DNA from: a virus
Length of the DNA stretch: 28,319 nt
Virus record (IMG/VR): IMGVR_UViG_3300042383_001062
Location: 1 to 28,319 of that record
Direction: 5' to 3' (one strand)
Position 1 is the stretch's first letter; the number at the start of each line of letters is the position of its first letter. Shown here one piece after another: positions 1 to 9,400 of this stretch. The notes below the pieces were generated by a model. The model was not told where the DNA came from. It worked only from the letters and a program-made list of their open reading frames with translations, and did not search any database. A program made the position numbers and the translations under genes.

Positions 1-79
1 GAAATGATGTATTTGGGTTTCGTTTGATTATGTCTTCTTGTGATATGATTTCTTTTGTATCAAGCATTATATATGCCAT
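1..79 (-). CDS. Partial gene, N-terminal 26 residues only
   Basis: An ATG at 77-79 opens a minus-strand frame that runs off the left edge without a stop. The product begins MAYIMLDTKEIISQEDIIKR. GGAGAAC sits just upstream (about 83-89), a strong ribosome-binding site, and the gene follows the 644-aa fibre gene by only 12 bases, so it probably continues the same transcript. The fragment is too short to assign a function. It lies downstream of the adhesion cassette, so a further structural or accessory protein is likely, but that is inference from position. Confidence 0.6.
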   Translation of the reverse strand, partial: MAYIMLDTKEIISQEDIIKRNPNTSF

Positions 80-91
80 TATTGTTCTCCG

Positions 92-2026
92 TTATGCAAT
101 CGCCAAAAATAGGTAAGATGCGTTTAACACGTTTATATTAGTTGCTGCTACTTGGTTGACTATAAATCCTGAATTATCTGGATCAATTGAATCATCCGTA
201 GTGACTTCAGCTACTGCAGTATTTAACGAAACATGTGGATCATTTGCTGCAACTATTCCACGTGCAGAATCCCATATATACCAATCGCCAGTATTAATAA
301 TGCTTTTTATAAGAATAAATCTAGCCCCAGTCGAAAATCCACAATTAATTGTCTGCGAGGTGCCGTTGCCATTGTATGAACCTACTTTGGAAACACCTGG
401 ACATGATGCAAATAAGTAAGATATATATGTCACTGCATTATTGTTTATAGCCGCTACACCAGAGTTACTTAGTGTAAAAAATGAATTAGTAACTTCTGAA
501 TATCCGGCGGGTGTTAATGTCGCAACAGGGGACGATGAATTTAACAATAGCGAATAATTGAGACCAAGCTGGGTTGGACAAACATCCCATGACCCAGTAG
601 TGGATCTGCTTTTTGTGATAATTAATTCAGGCGTGACAGATAAATTGTGATTTAATGTTAACACTGCGCCGGTCCCGGTATAATATACTGTATCGAAGAA
701 CCCTGGTGCACGTTTGAAACTATACAAGAAATATGTGAAAGCAGCTTGATTTTGTTCGTATGTAATAACCGCTCCTAATGTAACTGAATCTTGCCCAAAT
801 TTTTGAACACCATATGCAGTTGAACTAGTATCGCTGGTTGTTGTATTTAATAGTAAATAATGTGCACCACCAATAATTCTAGTACTTGCAATGAAATTAG
901 CATTGGATACATTATTTCTAGTCCGAAAAAATGCAAAATCTGCAGGAAACCCTAATGATGAAATGATTCTATTAACCACACTGTCACCGGTGAATAACAC
1001 GGTGCTAAAAACGCTAGTTCCAATTGACGGGATTTTCATTGGTCTACGTATCGTTATGTAAATATATGTATCTGTACCACCAACTGTTTGATTAAATCCT
1101 ACATTATTGATAGTAATACCAGTTCCAGTTGTGAATTCTGCTTGTGCTAAATTTGGGTCAACGAATGCATAACCAGTGCTATCAAATCCACGCATTGTAT
1201 CCATTACATACCAGTTACCGGCAGTTGATGCATTTTTTACTAAAAGATACTGTGGTTCATAACCGAGGTTGACTATATTAGAACCGGTGAATGATCCACA
1301 TGAAATCACGTTATCAACACCATATGTTCCAAACCCACCTGCATTATGTGCGAATAAGTATGCAACATAAGTCCCTCCAGCAGCATTAACTGATGCATCA
1401 GTACCAATACTGAATAGTGTGCTTGTTGGTGCTGTACTGTTCCAAACAGTGGTTGCGCTAGCCTGTGCATTGGTTAAGTTTAGCTGAATACTATATGCAG
1501 CGGAAGTCAGACCGTTGTGGTAAACCTGCCAGTCACCAGTCGTATCAGTGCGCTTAACCATGATGCAACCAGGTGTACTACCAAGATTGTGAGACACAAC
1601 TCTGTTTAAACCGCTTCCTGTATAGGTAATTACATCAAAGAACTTTGGTTGCTTGCGGAATGTCCACGAGGCAAAGGTGCCGGAATTATTTACAAACCCA
1701 GCAGTTAACGCATCAGCGCCCAGTGAAAATCCAGTAGCGTTAAACGCGGTTAACAAGTCAGTATACGTGCCACCGGGGTTTTGTGCGCCAGTGGAATTGG
1801 ATCGAATGTAATTATTAACCCCCCGTGCAGTATCAAATATTGTATGGTCTTGAATACCTGATCTTTGTTTAACCCAAACCAATCCACCCTTACCTGCCAG
1901 ATCAATGCCATTACTAATAGTTTGTGTAGTGCCATTACCAGTATATAAATATGTGCTAAAAACATCTTCTACATATATTGGTGATGAATTAGCAGCAGCT
2001 GATTGTAATATTGAGCGAACACTCAT
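92..2026 (-). CDS. Modular tail fibre/adhesin-like structural protein (644 aa)
   Basis: Probable virion surface protein built from six related beta-rich modules of about 100 residues: roughly 22-124, 129-227, 230-328, 338-438, 443-541 and 543-644. Each opens with a YTGxG-like strand, has a hydrophobic strand ending in VK or K near the middle (LVWVK, CIMVK, LLVKN, LIIT, ILIK), usually a GDW or GNW turn, and closes with an aromatic strand such as YLFA or FLYSF. Modules 1 and 4 share a VFSTxLxTG opening and modules 2 and 5 share FFDxxxYTG, so the protein looks like a duplicated triplet. From memory this pattern occurs in uncharacterised phage tail proteins (a DUF7483-like family); this was not checked. 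The start overlaps the stop of the preceding gene as TAATG, implying coupled translation. No enzymatic motif was seen. Confidence 0.75.
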   Translation of the reverse strand: MSVRSILQSAAANSSPIYVEDVFSTYLYTGNGTTQTISNGIDLAGKGGLVWVKQRSGIQDHTIFDTARGVNNYIRSNSTGAQNPGGTYTDLLTAFNATGFSLGADALTAGFVNNSGTFASWTFRKQPKFFDVITYTGSGLNRVVSHNLGSTPGCIMVKRTDTTGDWQVYHNGLTSAAYSIQLNLTNAQASATTVWNSTAPTSTLFSIGTDASVNAAGGTYVAYLFAHNAGGFGTYGVDNVISCGSFTGSNIVNLGYEPQYLLVKNASTAGNWYVMDTMRGFDSTGYAFVDPNLAQAEFTTGTGITINNVGFNQTVGGTDTYIYITIRRPMKIPSIGTSVFSTVLFTGDSVVNRIISSLGFPADFAFFRTRNNVSNANFIASTRIIGGAHYLLLNTTTSDTSSTAYGVQKFGQDSVTLGAVITYEQNQAAFTYFLYSFKRAPGFFDTVYYTGTGAVLTLNHNLSVTPELIITKSRSTTGSWDVCPTQLGLNYSLLLNSSSPVATLTPAGYSEVTNSFFTLSNSGVAAINNNAVTYISYLFASCPGVSKVGSYNGNGTSQTINCGFSTGARFILIKSIINTGDWYIWDSARGIVAANDPHVSLNTAVAEVTTDDSIDPDNSGFIVNQVAATNINVLNASYLFLAIA

Positions 2027-2484
2027 TATTTAATATCCTTAGCCAATACTAACCCATTCCATACTAATCCACCATCGTAAGTAAAAAACCCTAATATATC
2101 TCTTCCAGAAATAGTTAATGACGGGGCAATGCCACTCGCCCACTTGACACCATTCCACCAAGTAATTGCATATGATCCACCATTTGATAAATCTAAAATA
2201 AAACTTGAAACCGCACCATTTGCTGCAACATTACTAACAGTTAATGTTGTGATGCTAGTAATAGTTTTGGTATAATAATTTGCTAATGAAAGGTCTATAT
2301 TATTATCATAAATGGTTATTTTGGATTCTGTAAGTTTAGTAGTGTCTAACCAATTAACTACGCCATTTACTAATGTTCGTTTGTATATTTTTCCAGATAC
2401 TGGATTATTCCATTCATCGCCCAATGCTGCACCCGAAGGTGCAGTTTCTGAAATGACATGCTGGTTAAATGATCTTGATGACAT
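2026..2484 (-). CDS. Small phage fibre/structural protein (152 aa)
   Basis: Unrecognised protein within the fibre cassette. The ATG at 2484 is preferred because TTGGAG lies 6 nt upstream; a longer reading from a TTG at 2496 would run through that ribosome-binding site. The N-terminus (SETAPSGAALGDEW, then SGKIYKR) resembles short segments of phage fibre proteins that describe a model or domain boundary. The rest is beta-rich with many Thr, Ser and Gly (SITTLTVSNVAANGAVSSF) and a WWNGVKW aromatic patch near residues 110-116. It lies between two large structural genes with a 12-nt gap upstream and a one-base overlap downstream, so it is most likely a virion component or fibre accessory. Function is inferred from position only. 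Confidence 0.7.
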   Translation of the reverse strand: MSSRSFNQHVISETAPSGAALGDEWNNPVSGKIYKRTLVNGVVNWLDTTKLTESKITIYDNNIDLSLANYYTKTITSITTLTVSNVAANGAVSSFILDLSNGGSYAITWWNGVKWASGIAPSLTISGRDILGFFTYDGGLVWNGLVLAKDIK

Positions 2485-2496
2485 ATATCGCTCCAA

Positions 2497-5346
2497 TTAA
2501 GCTTGCGCTTCAGTCCATGATATACGTGCGTTAATAGAATTAGTAGTTACTGATGTTATGTTAGTCGCACACAAGGTAATAATATCTGGACCATCTGGGT
2601 ACACATTTAACGCAGAAGTCGGCGCGGCTAATGTATTTCCACCGCCTAAAATACTATTTCCGATATCTCTAACTGTGCTTAAGTCCTGGCCAGTAACACC
2701 TGGTGTTGTTGTGAAAAACGCGAATACTTGTTCACCACCTGAAATAGTTTGGCCACTTGTGTGATATGCTACTTGGGCTAAACTAGAACCACCAACTCCA
2801 GCAAATGTACCACCACTAACTCGTCCATTTAACCGTAAACTAATTAAGAAAGACATATTAGCACCAGTTGTAAAAGCACCCATTGTTCGTAGAACTAATT
2901 GCATACGATTAATAATTTCTCTATTACCAAGAATCCCAGTTAATCCATTATCAACACTTGGTGCAACTCGAATACTAATTAATGGTTGAGTAACACCTGC
3001 ACCAATATTAGAAATTGCAGTTTGCATACCAGCAACGAATACAAATGATTTATCATCATCAAAACGTCCATCCATAATAACTGCACTACCCCAATGGCTA
3101 ATCGTACTAGCCGCTTGTGGACTGTATAGTTCTACCATAACTGGCGCGGTTGCTGAATATGTAAATGCAGTAGCTGCAGCTCCGCCCGTTTGCCCTCTTG
3201 CACTAATTGTTAATGACGTTGTTGTTTTAGAACTATATGTCATATATTCGATTGCACCACCTGTTGCAGTAGCTGCATATACGGCCACTGTACCAGATGC
3301 TGGCCATCCTGTTGTATCAGCAACCGAAATGACACCAGTAGTCGTACTAATACCCCAAGTAGCAGTTAGGTATGTTTGATATGGGATCGTATTGGTTTCA
3401 TATCTAGCAGGTAAGTTACCAGACCTCATATATGCTTCTGTGTTAATATTATTGTTTGGTATTCTGTGACAATATACAACTTCTCCGCGATTGTTTTTAA
3501 AACCAAATCTAACTGCACCAGCACCATACCATGTATAATCAATATAGAACATTTGCATTTTGGTCAAGTCTAAATTCATTAAACTGTGACCAGTTCCATC
3601 CATTTTATCAATGTTCCAGGTACTTTGTGCATATCTAGTATTAACAGTTTTACTAACAACACAGTTTGAAGTTGTCACTCCTCTGTATTCAGGATAGATA
3701 TACATCTGCGTATCGCTAGTAATTACTTGGACTAGATAACTCATTCCTCTAATAACAATAAAATCACCTGGTTTAAGTTGTGAACTAAATTTAGTACCAA
3801 CCCCAACAACACTTTGACTTGATATAGTGGCTGTTACTTTTCCAGATATCTGAGCGGTACTTGATCTTTTAACTGCATATAAAGTTTGACCATCGTATTC
3901 AAAATAAAAACCATTTTGTGAGTCAAACATTCCTATTCTATTACTACCACCATACCATGAAAATGGAGAAATATTAATAGGGAATCCGGTCGCGGTTGTT
4001 GCACTTGGCGTTGACCCAGCGGTATACGTAAAAGTCAATGGGGTTGCAGTGGTGGCCACGGTGAAATTTCCGTTATATGCTGTTTCAACTGCACCACTGA
4101 CTTTTACAACTGCTCCTGGTCGTAACCCATGTGGATATCGTGTGGTTACAGTTACCGTAGTGCCGCTTGATGTAACTGTATCAACATACAGCACTGGCTT
4201 CATAATAGAACCAGTTGAAAACTGCATCGCTTTGCCAGATTGGTATCTAAATTGTCTTCTAGTTTGACGAATTAACTGATATCCATGATATGGTGTTTCA
4301 TTGCTAAACTGTACACCACCATCATACGGACGATGTTCTACATATCCTAATTGTCGCGTATAAATAGAAGCATTAAGGGTAGCAGTAATTGTTCCAGTTG
4401 CAGTACATGCAAAAGTGAACGTGTTATTTGTTGGTGTAGTTGCAACCACCCAACTACTTAGTAAAGTACCAGTCATTCCAGATACACCAACCACGAAAAT
4501 ACCATCACCTTGGCGAAGTCCATGTGCATTAGTAGTAGTTACAGTTGCAGTTGTTCCGTTTACTACAATCGCATTAGTAGCAGATGGAATAGCCGCACCA
4601 GAATACCAAGCACCTATATATAGATATGTTTTAGATGCATCAAATAATGAGGCTGATGGTGTATTTGTAACAGTGAACGAAATATTAACATTTGCACTAA
4701 CGGTTTCAACAACCCACCATCCATCCACGTTTGCGGTATCTAGTGACCCGGTAATAAAAATTGGAGTACCAACTGTAATACCAGTGGTATTTGTAATCGA
4801 TACAGTAACCACTTTGGCAGCGGCAGTTGCTGCGGTTATTTGGTAATTACCACTTGCTCCTACAAACGTTCCAGCCGCTACAGTATTAGAAATACCAGAA
4901 GTTGGCTCATATGATGCACTTGGGCGATTATTAACCAACGCAAGGGTTTCCCATTTTGTTGGTTGCATCCCATATTCGAAGTCGGTATCGATTAATGATT
5001 GTGGGGTACTAACACGTAATTTATCAACTGGATCTCTTAATGTTTCTGCAGGGACAATTTCTGTATAAGTTTCTTCTACAAGAATTGACAATTTATCAGT
5101 CGAAGTCATTGCAGCAGTATTATATGTTAAAACTAATGTAGTTGTTTCTTGACCAGTTACACTATCAGCTGCGTTTGTATAACTAGTTGCAGTCAATGCA
5201 GGGTCAGAAAAATTATAAATTACTGTACCGGTTGTAGTATTCGTAATAAGTAATAATTGTTCTCTTCTAATATTTTTACCTGTTACTACAATCGTTTTTG
5301 TTGATGGGGTAAAAGTATAACTTTCTAATATAACGTGTTTTGCCAT
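2497..5346 (-). CDS. Large structural protein of marine T4-like phage type, with HGL beta modules (949 aa)
   Basis: Likely tail or fibre-network structural protein. The N-terminal 150 residues carry stretches I associate with conserved structural proteins of T4-like cyanophages and pelagiphages: IRREQLLLITN (about 26-36), VIYNFSDP (42-49), RVSTPQSLIDTDFEYG (111-126) and TKWE (130-133). A second conserved block, GGVQFSNETPYHGYQLIRQ, starts near residue 343. Between and after these are three related beta modules (about 168-233, 258-325 and 387-450); two carry an HGLRxG turn followed by a V-SG strand. The C-terminal half is beta-rich without motifs. The gene begins 6 nt after the 154-aa gene and is probably co-transcribed from the box at 5842. 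Family placement is from memory. Confidence 0.8.
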   Translation of the reverse strand: MAKHVILESYTFTPSTKTIVVTGKNIRREQLLLITNTTTGTVIYNFSDPALTATSYTNAADSVTGQETTTLVLTYNTAAMTSTDKLSILVEETYTEIVPAETLRDPVDKLRVSTPQSLIDTDFEYGMQPTKWETLALVNNRPSASYEPTSGISNTVAAGTFVGASGNYQITAATAAAKVVTVSITNTTGITVGTPIFITGSLDTANVDGWWVVETVSANVNISFTVTNTPSASLFDASKTYLYIGAWYSGAAIPSATNAIVVNGTTATVTTTNAHGLRQGDGIFVVGVSGMTGTLLSSWVVATTPTNNTFTFACTATGTITATLNASIYTRQLGYVEHRPYDGGVQFSNETPYHGYQLIRQTRRQFRYQSGKAMQFSTGSIMKPVLYVDTVTSSGTTVTVTTRYPHGLRPGAVVKVSGAVETAYNGNFTVATTATPLTFTYTAGSTPSATTATGFPINISPFSWYGGSNRIGMFDSQNGFYFEYDGQTLYAVKRSSTAQISGKVTATISSQSVVGVGTKFSSQLKPGDFIVIRGMSYLVQVITSDTQMYIYPEYRGVTTSNCVVSKTVNTRYAQSTWNIDKMDGTGHSLMNLDLTKMQMFYIDYTWYGAGAVRFGFKNNRGEVVYCHRIPNNNINTEAYMRSGNLPARYETNTIPYQTYLTATWGISTTTGVISVADTTGWPASGTVAVYAATATGGAIEYMTYSSKTTTSLTISARGQTGGAAATAFTYSATAPVMVELYSPQAASTISHWGSAVIMDGRFDDDKSFVFVAGMQTAISNIGAGVTQPLISIRVAPSVDNGLTGILGNREIINRMQLVLRTMGAFTTGANMSFLISLRLNGRVSGGTFAGVGGSSLAQVAYHTSGQTISGGEQVFAFFTTTPGVTGQDLSTVRDIGNSILGGGNTLAAPTSALNVYPDGPDIITLCATNITSVTTNSINARISWTEAQA

Positions 5347-5351
5347 TTTGT

Positions 5352-5816
5352 TTAATCTCCTAGTGCGATTGTAGTCGCAGTAAATGGGTATCTTGATGTT
5401 TGGACTGATGAACTTGCTTGTCTAAGTATTAATGAACTGGAATCACCGATATACGGTGCATTGTAAATAATAAGCTTACCAACGTTGGTGATTCCAGTGG
5501 TGTTGTCTGGTAGGTTGCGAACTCGAAATCCCTTAAATGAATCATATGGTGTTACCCAAGGATATGTATAGTTTGTTATATACGGTGTTAATCTTAGACC
5601 ATTTATTACAACTTCTAAATCTTTTGAATCAACTATTGTGTTTACCGTTTCTTGATTTTGGCGTAAATCAAATACCGATTTCAATCCATCAAATTGTGTT
5701 GAAATATCATTTAAGATAATAGGAGTTGAACCAGACCCCGCAGGCCCAGTTGCCCCTGTTGGGCCGGTAGCCCCAGTAATACCACTCCCAGAAATTATAC
5801 TTTGATATAGTGTCAT
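5352..5816 (-). CDS. Short fibre protein with collagen-like stalk (154 aa)
   Basis: Probable small trimeric fibre or fibre adaptor. After about 10 residues it has a short run of Gly-X-Y triplets (GITGATGPTGATGPAG, residues 12-27), then a compact domain. That domain has the pattern FDGLKSVFDLR, VDSKDLEVVINGLRLTPY and YTYPWVTPYDSFKGFRV, which I recall from structural proteins of T4-like aquatic phages and which probably forms a beta-sandwich. The same collagen motif appears in the 1956-aa fibre. A GATAAATA box lies 26 nt upstream of the ATG, and GGGA precedes the start. The product may co-assemble with the 949-aa protein encoded immediately downstream. Confidence 0.75.
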   Translation of the reverse strand: MTLYQSIISGSGITGATGPTGATGPAGSGSTPIILNDISTQFDGLKSVFDLRQNQETVNTIVDSKDLEVVINGLRLTPYITNYTYPWVTPYDSFKGFRVRNLPDNTTGITNVGKLIIYNAPYIGDSSSLILRQASSSVQTSRYPFTATTIALGD

Positions 5817-5841
5817 GCTTGTCCCAAATTAGATAATATAA

Positions 5842-5849
5842 TATTTATC
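5842..5849 (-). promoter_or_regulatory. T4-like late promoter box GATAAATA
   Basis: The minus strand reads GATAAATA, matching the NATAAATA form of the T4-type late promoter, in the short gap between 5817 and 5885. It is 26 nt from the ATG of the 154-aa fibre gene. The surrounding 30 bases are very AT-rich, so a chance match is possible, but position and orientation fit. Confidence 0.55.
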
Positions 5850-5885
5850 ATAATTATTATTGATAATAACACCATTCACACTTCA

Positions 5886-6056
5886 TTAAATCACCTTATC
5901 GCTTAACGGACCTTCTGGCGTTTGTTTAACTTGTGATTTAATTTGTTCATCTAATTCTGAAATCAATTTTGCAACAGATTTATATGGCTGATCTGCCAAT
6001 GCTGTAAAAATTGAATTGATTTGATTGATGTCCAAATATAATTGTATTTTATCCAT
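5886..6056 (-). CDS. Small helical phage protein (56 aa)
   Basis: A short gene of 56 codons, beginning MDKIQLYLDINQINSIFTAL and ending SDKVI. AAGGAT lies a few nt upstream of the ATG and a TATAAATA box 26 nt upstream. The composition suggests two amphipathic helices: a QINSIFTALADQPYKS stretch, then a segment rich in Glu, Lys and Gln. From memory, similar 50-60-aa proteins with an xINxIxxxLxxxPYxxV pattern sit beside fibre genes in many phages, some annotated as hypothetical and some suspected as assembly chaperones. No catalytic motif. It is real by coding pattern, signals and location; function unknown. Confidence 0.75.
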   Translation of the reverse strand: MDKIQLYLDINQINSIFTALADQPYKSVAKLISELDEQIKSQVKQTPEGPLSDKVI

Positions 6057-6081
6057 TTTATTATCCTTTTGTTTAAAATTT

Positions 6082-6089
6082 TATTTATA
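6082..6089 (-). promoter_or_regulatory. T4-like late promoter box TATAAATA
   Basis: A perfect TATAAATA on the minus strand lies 26 nt upstream of the 56-aa gene and just beyond the stop of the 124-aa gene (TAA at 6093-6095). It fits the T4 late promoter core and would place the transcript start about 20 nt before the ATG. Confidence 0.6.
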
Positions 6090-6092
6090 ATA

Positions 6093-6467
6093 TTAAACAG
6101 GCGGCTCGGAAATTTCTGCAGAAGCAACTTGTACGGGTGACCATGGCATAGCTGTATCTATAACTGGATTAATCTTATCATTGATGTGTTTTAAAATTTG
6201 CTCGTTAACATGATCTTCGTAACTTCCGATAACGATTGATTTAATCCAATCTAGTACATTTTCTTCAGTTAATTCTGAAAATGGAACAAATGGACCTGAG
6301 TTATCAGTAGAATCTGCGGTAAATGGAGTAGCACCATTAAAGATGCCTTCATTACCATTATCATCAGTGCCAATTTTTTTCCAATAGGTTTGTACTACTA
6401 CATTTGCAGTAGATCCAATTGTAGTAGTTTTTAAACTGGTTACTTCCCATGTATATGTAATTGTCAT
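6093..6467 (-). CDS. Conserved phage protein of the fibre region (124 aa)
   Basis: Not identified by function. It begins MTITYTWEVTSLKT and contains VVVQTYWKKIGTDDNGNEG and FNGATPF, then FSELTEENVLDWIKSIV and YEDHVNEQI. From memory this is a family found widely in aquatic phages beside tail-fibre genes (a DUF7936-like domain, not checked). The first half looks like beta strands and the second like two helices, with a Pro-rich end. The ATG lies 3 nt past the stop of the large collagen-like fibre gene, so it is in the same transcript. A role as a fibre chaperone or small virion protein is plausible from position but unproven. Confidence 0.7.
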   Translation of the reverse strand: MTITYTWEVTSLKTTTIGSTANVVVQTYWKKIGTDDNGNEGIFNGATPFTADSTDNSGPFVPFSELTEENVLDWIKSIVIGSYEDHVNEQILKHINDKINPVIDTAMPWSPVQVASAEISEPPV

Positions 6468-6470
6468 AAT

Positions 6471-9400
6471 TTATCCTTTTAATTTAAATTGTTGAATATC
6501 TTTATCTAATTTATCGATATGCAGTTGTTGTTCTTTAATTGCTTCAATTAATACTGGAACCAATCTTGCATAATCAACGGTTAAATAATTCTCACCAGAT
6601 TTTGATGTAATAATTCCATCAAATTCCGAAGTTTCCATATCAAATGGCGCTAATGATACTATTTCTGGTAATACTTGTTGCACTTCTTGTGCAGATACCC
6701 CTAACTGAATTTCTTCTTTAGAATACCCAACTGATTTTGCTAATTCATTATTTACATATCTAAATCCATTCAATGATTTTATAATATCAATTGAATTGGA
6801 TATATTTCCTAAATTAGTTTTTAATCTTTCATCAGAATAGTATGCAGTTATATTACCAGTAGCAGCAATTTCATTTGCAACATATAACGCTTTTGAATCA
6901 TATATTCGAACCCAAGTGGTATCTATTTGATAGATACCACCACCATATGAAGCATTATACCACCCGGTAGTTCCATTACTTCTAAACCATGCAGAACAAC
7001 TTATTGAATTTGAAACACCAGAATCGTACCCAGTATAAATCCTACCAGCCGCACCAATCACATTTAGATACGATGAACTATTTGGGTCGCAATAATATCC
7101 AGTATTATTATAATCATAAAATATAGTTCCAGTTAAACTACTAGTCATTGTTAATGAACCAGTATAAGTTCTACCGCCAGTGCTTAAATATTCAACCCAT
7201 GATGACCAGGTACCGGATGACACATTGCGCTGGCACAATCTATTTGAGTTATCTTCCCAACCCCATGCGATTTGAGTACCCCAGTAGTTACTCGTATTGG
7301 AATGTCTATAATGGTCGTAAAACCACCAAGTACCACCTGGGCTATTAGTAACAGATGCATCATCACCGGCATGTCTCATACTCCCTGCAGGTGTATTATT
7401 GAAGTCAGTATTTAAATTACTGGAAGTGCCTGATCTAGCCCATCCATTTGGATATATTATATTAAATCTAGACCAACTAGATGGGTCGCAATAATAATAT
7501 GTGTCATTACCATCATAATAAACCCCACCATAAACAGAGTTACCCCCGAAATTACAATACCCTGAATAGTTGGATGAATCTAATACAGTTCGCCATGCTT
7601 GCCATGTCCCAGAGTTTTTACCACGAATAGCAATCTGCCCCGTTCTGAAATCTCCGTTTATTTGATGTTGCCAATCTGAACTGAATGTTGAACAGTAAAC
7701 CCCACCATCTGTTTGCCCGAATAATGTATAGCCTGTGGAATACCCAATACCATTAGTCGCTTGGGTGTCAACAACAAAACTAGAAGTACTATTTGAATTT
7801 TTAAAAGCTATACCATCTATATTGTCTGCACTTGTAGCAGTAGCAGCATTACCTGTACAAGAAGCAGAAGAACCTGTTACTGATATACCCCAAGAACCAG
7901 AAGCACCTGTACCAGTTAGAGATGGAGCATAGGAGTTGTAGTTATCACTAGCTAATAGCGTTTTCCATGATGTCCAAGAGTTTCCACTCGAAACGTCATA
8001 ATTACCAAAACGAACTTGTAATCCAGTACCACCATAAGTAGGACTGTAAGGAACATATAACTGTAATGCACCACCACCACCGCTATATGTATTCATCGTC
8101 ATCACAGAACCGTAGTTTTGAAATCCTTGTGATGACGAAACAAATGACGATTGAATGCCTGAGTTATAACCAGTTGGTAGTGTAGATGCACTCCAAACAT
8201 AGTTACTTAAAGCAGAAAGCAACGGAGAAGAAGCAGAAGATCCTGATACTGAGCCCGAAATGGTGTTTGAAACAGTTAATCCAACAAAATTAGATGTACT
8301 TGCTGGATCTACATAATATGCAGTATTACTTCCATCATAAAAAACCCCAGCATATAAATTCCCAGTAGAACCACCGCCATTCGCACCATATAATGGTATT
8401 GAATACCAAGAATTCCACGTTGAATCAATACCTTTCCTAATATTAAGCCACGGATATCCAGTGCCATTTGTTGCCGTTGAACCAAATGCTAATTGATATG
8501 ACGCATCACCTGTACTAGCAGTTGTACCAGTCCATGGAGCGTATGTCATAACACCTGCATAATTTCCACTAGTACCAGTTGTACTTGCATTAGCAAAATC
8601 AAATCTTACTGCTTGTGGGGTAGTAGTTGGTAATTTTTCAGCAGCATTTCTGTTAACACTATCCACTGAAGCAATATAGGTAGCCGTTCCGCTAGTCGGC
8701 CCAGTTGCCCCTTGAGGACCAGCCGCACCAGTAGCACCTTGTGGACCTGCAACCGTTGATGCCGCACCAGTAGCGCCCTGTGGACCTGATACACCAGTAG
8801 CACCAGTAGCACCAATAGAGCCAGATAAGGTAGATGGTGTTATATCTAAGTATGTACCGGTCGGTGCGGTTACTATATTTCCATTATGTGTCCAAGAAGT
8901 ACCTGATGGAAGTTCAACACTATAGAATGACCCAGCCGTGCTATTACCTGTGTAATTAGAAAAATTGCCATATATAGCAAATACGGTGGCTGATACCATC
9001 AAAACTCTTATGAAGGATGGTGCTACACTCGAACCGCTTAATGCAGTATTTCTATATGCGGTTCCATCACCATAAAATGCACCGCCACCAGTGCCGGTCT
9101 GCGAATTAGTTCCGTTCGATGTTTTAAAAAATAATTCAGTATATTGATTTTGTGATGTTTGTGCATTATAACCGGAACCAGATGTGATCCGCATTAACAA
9201 TTTTGCGCCAGTTTGTGTAGTAGTCCATGTACCCATTAATATATAAGATGCAGTGGCACCAGTTTCTGGAAGAGAAAATGTTGTTAAGCCACTCGGACCA
9301 GTAGCACCGGTTGCACCTGGATTTCCATTTGCGCCAACGCCGGTAGCACCTTGTGGACCAGTGGCACCAACTGCACCAGTGACAGTAATATTCCATGATG

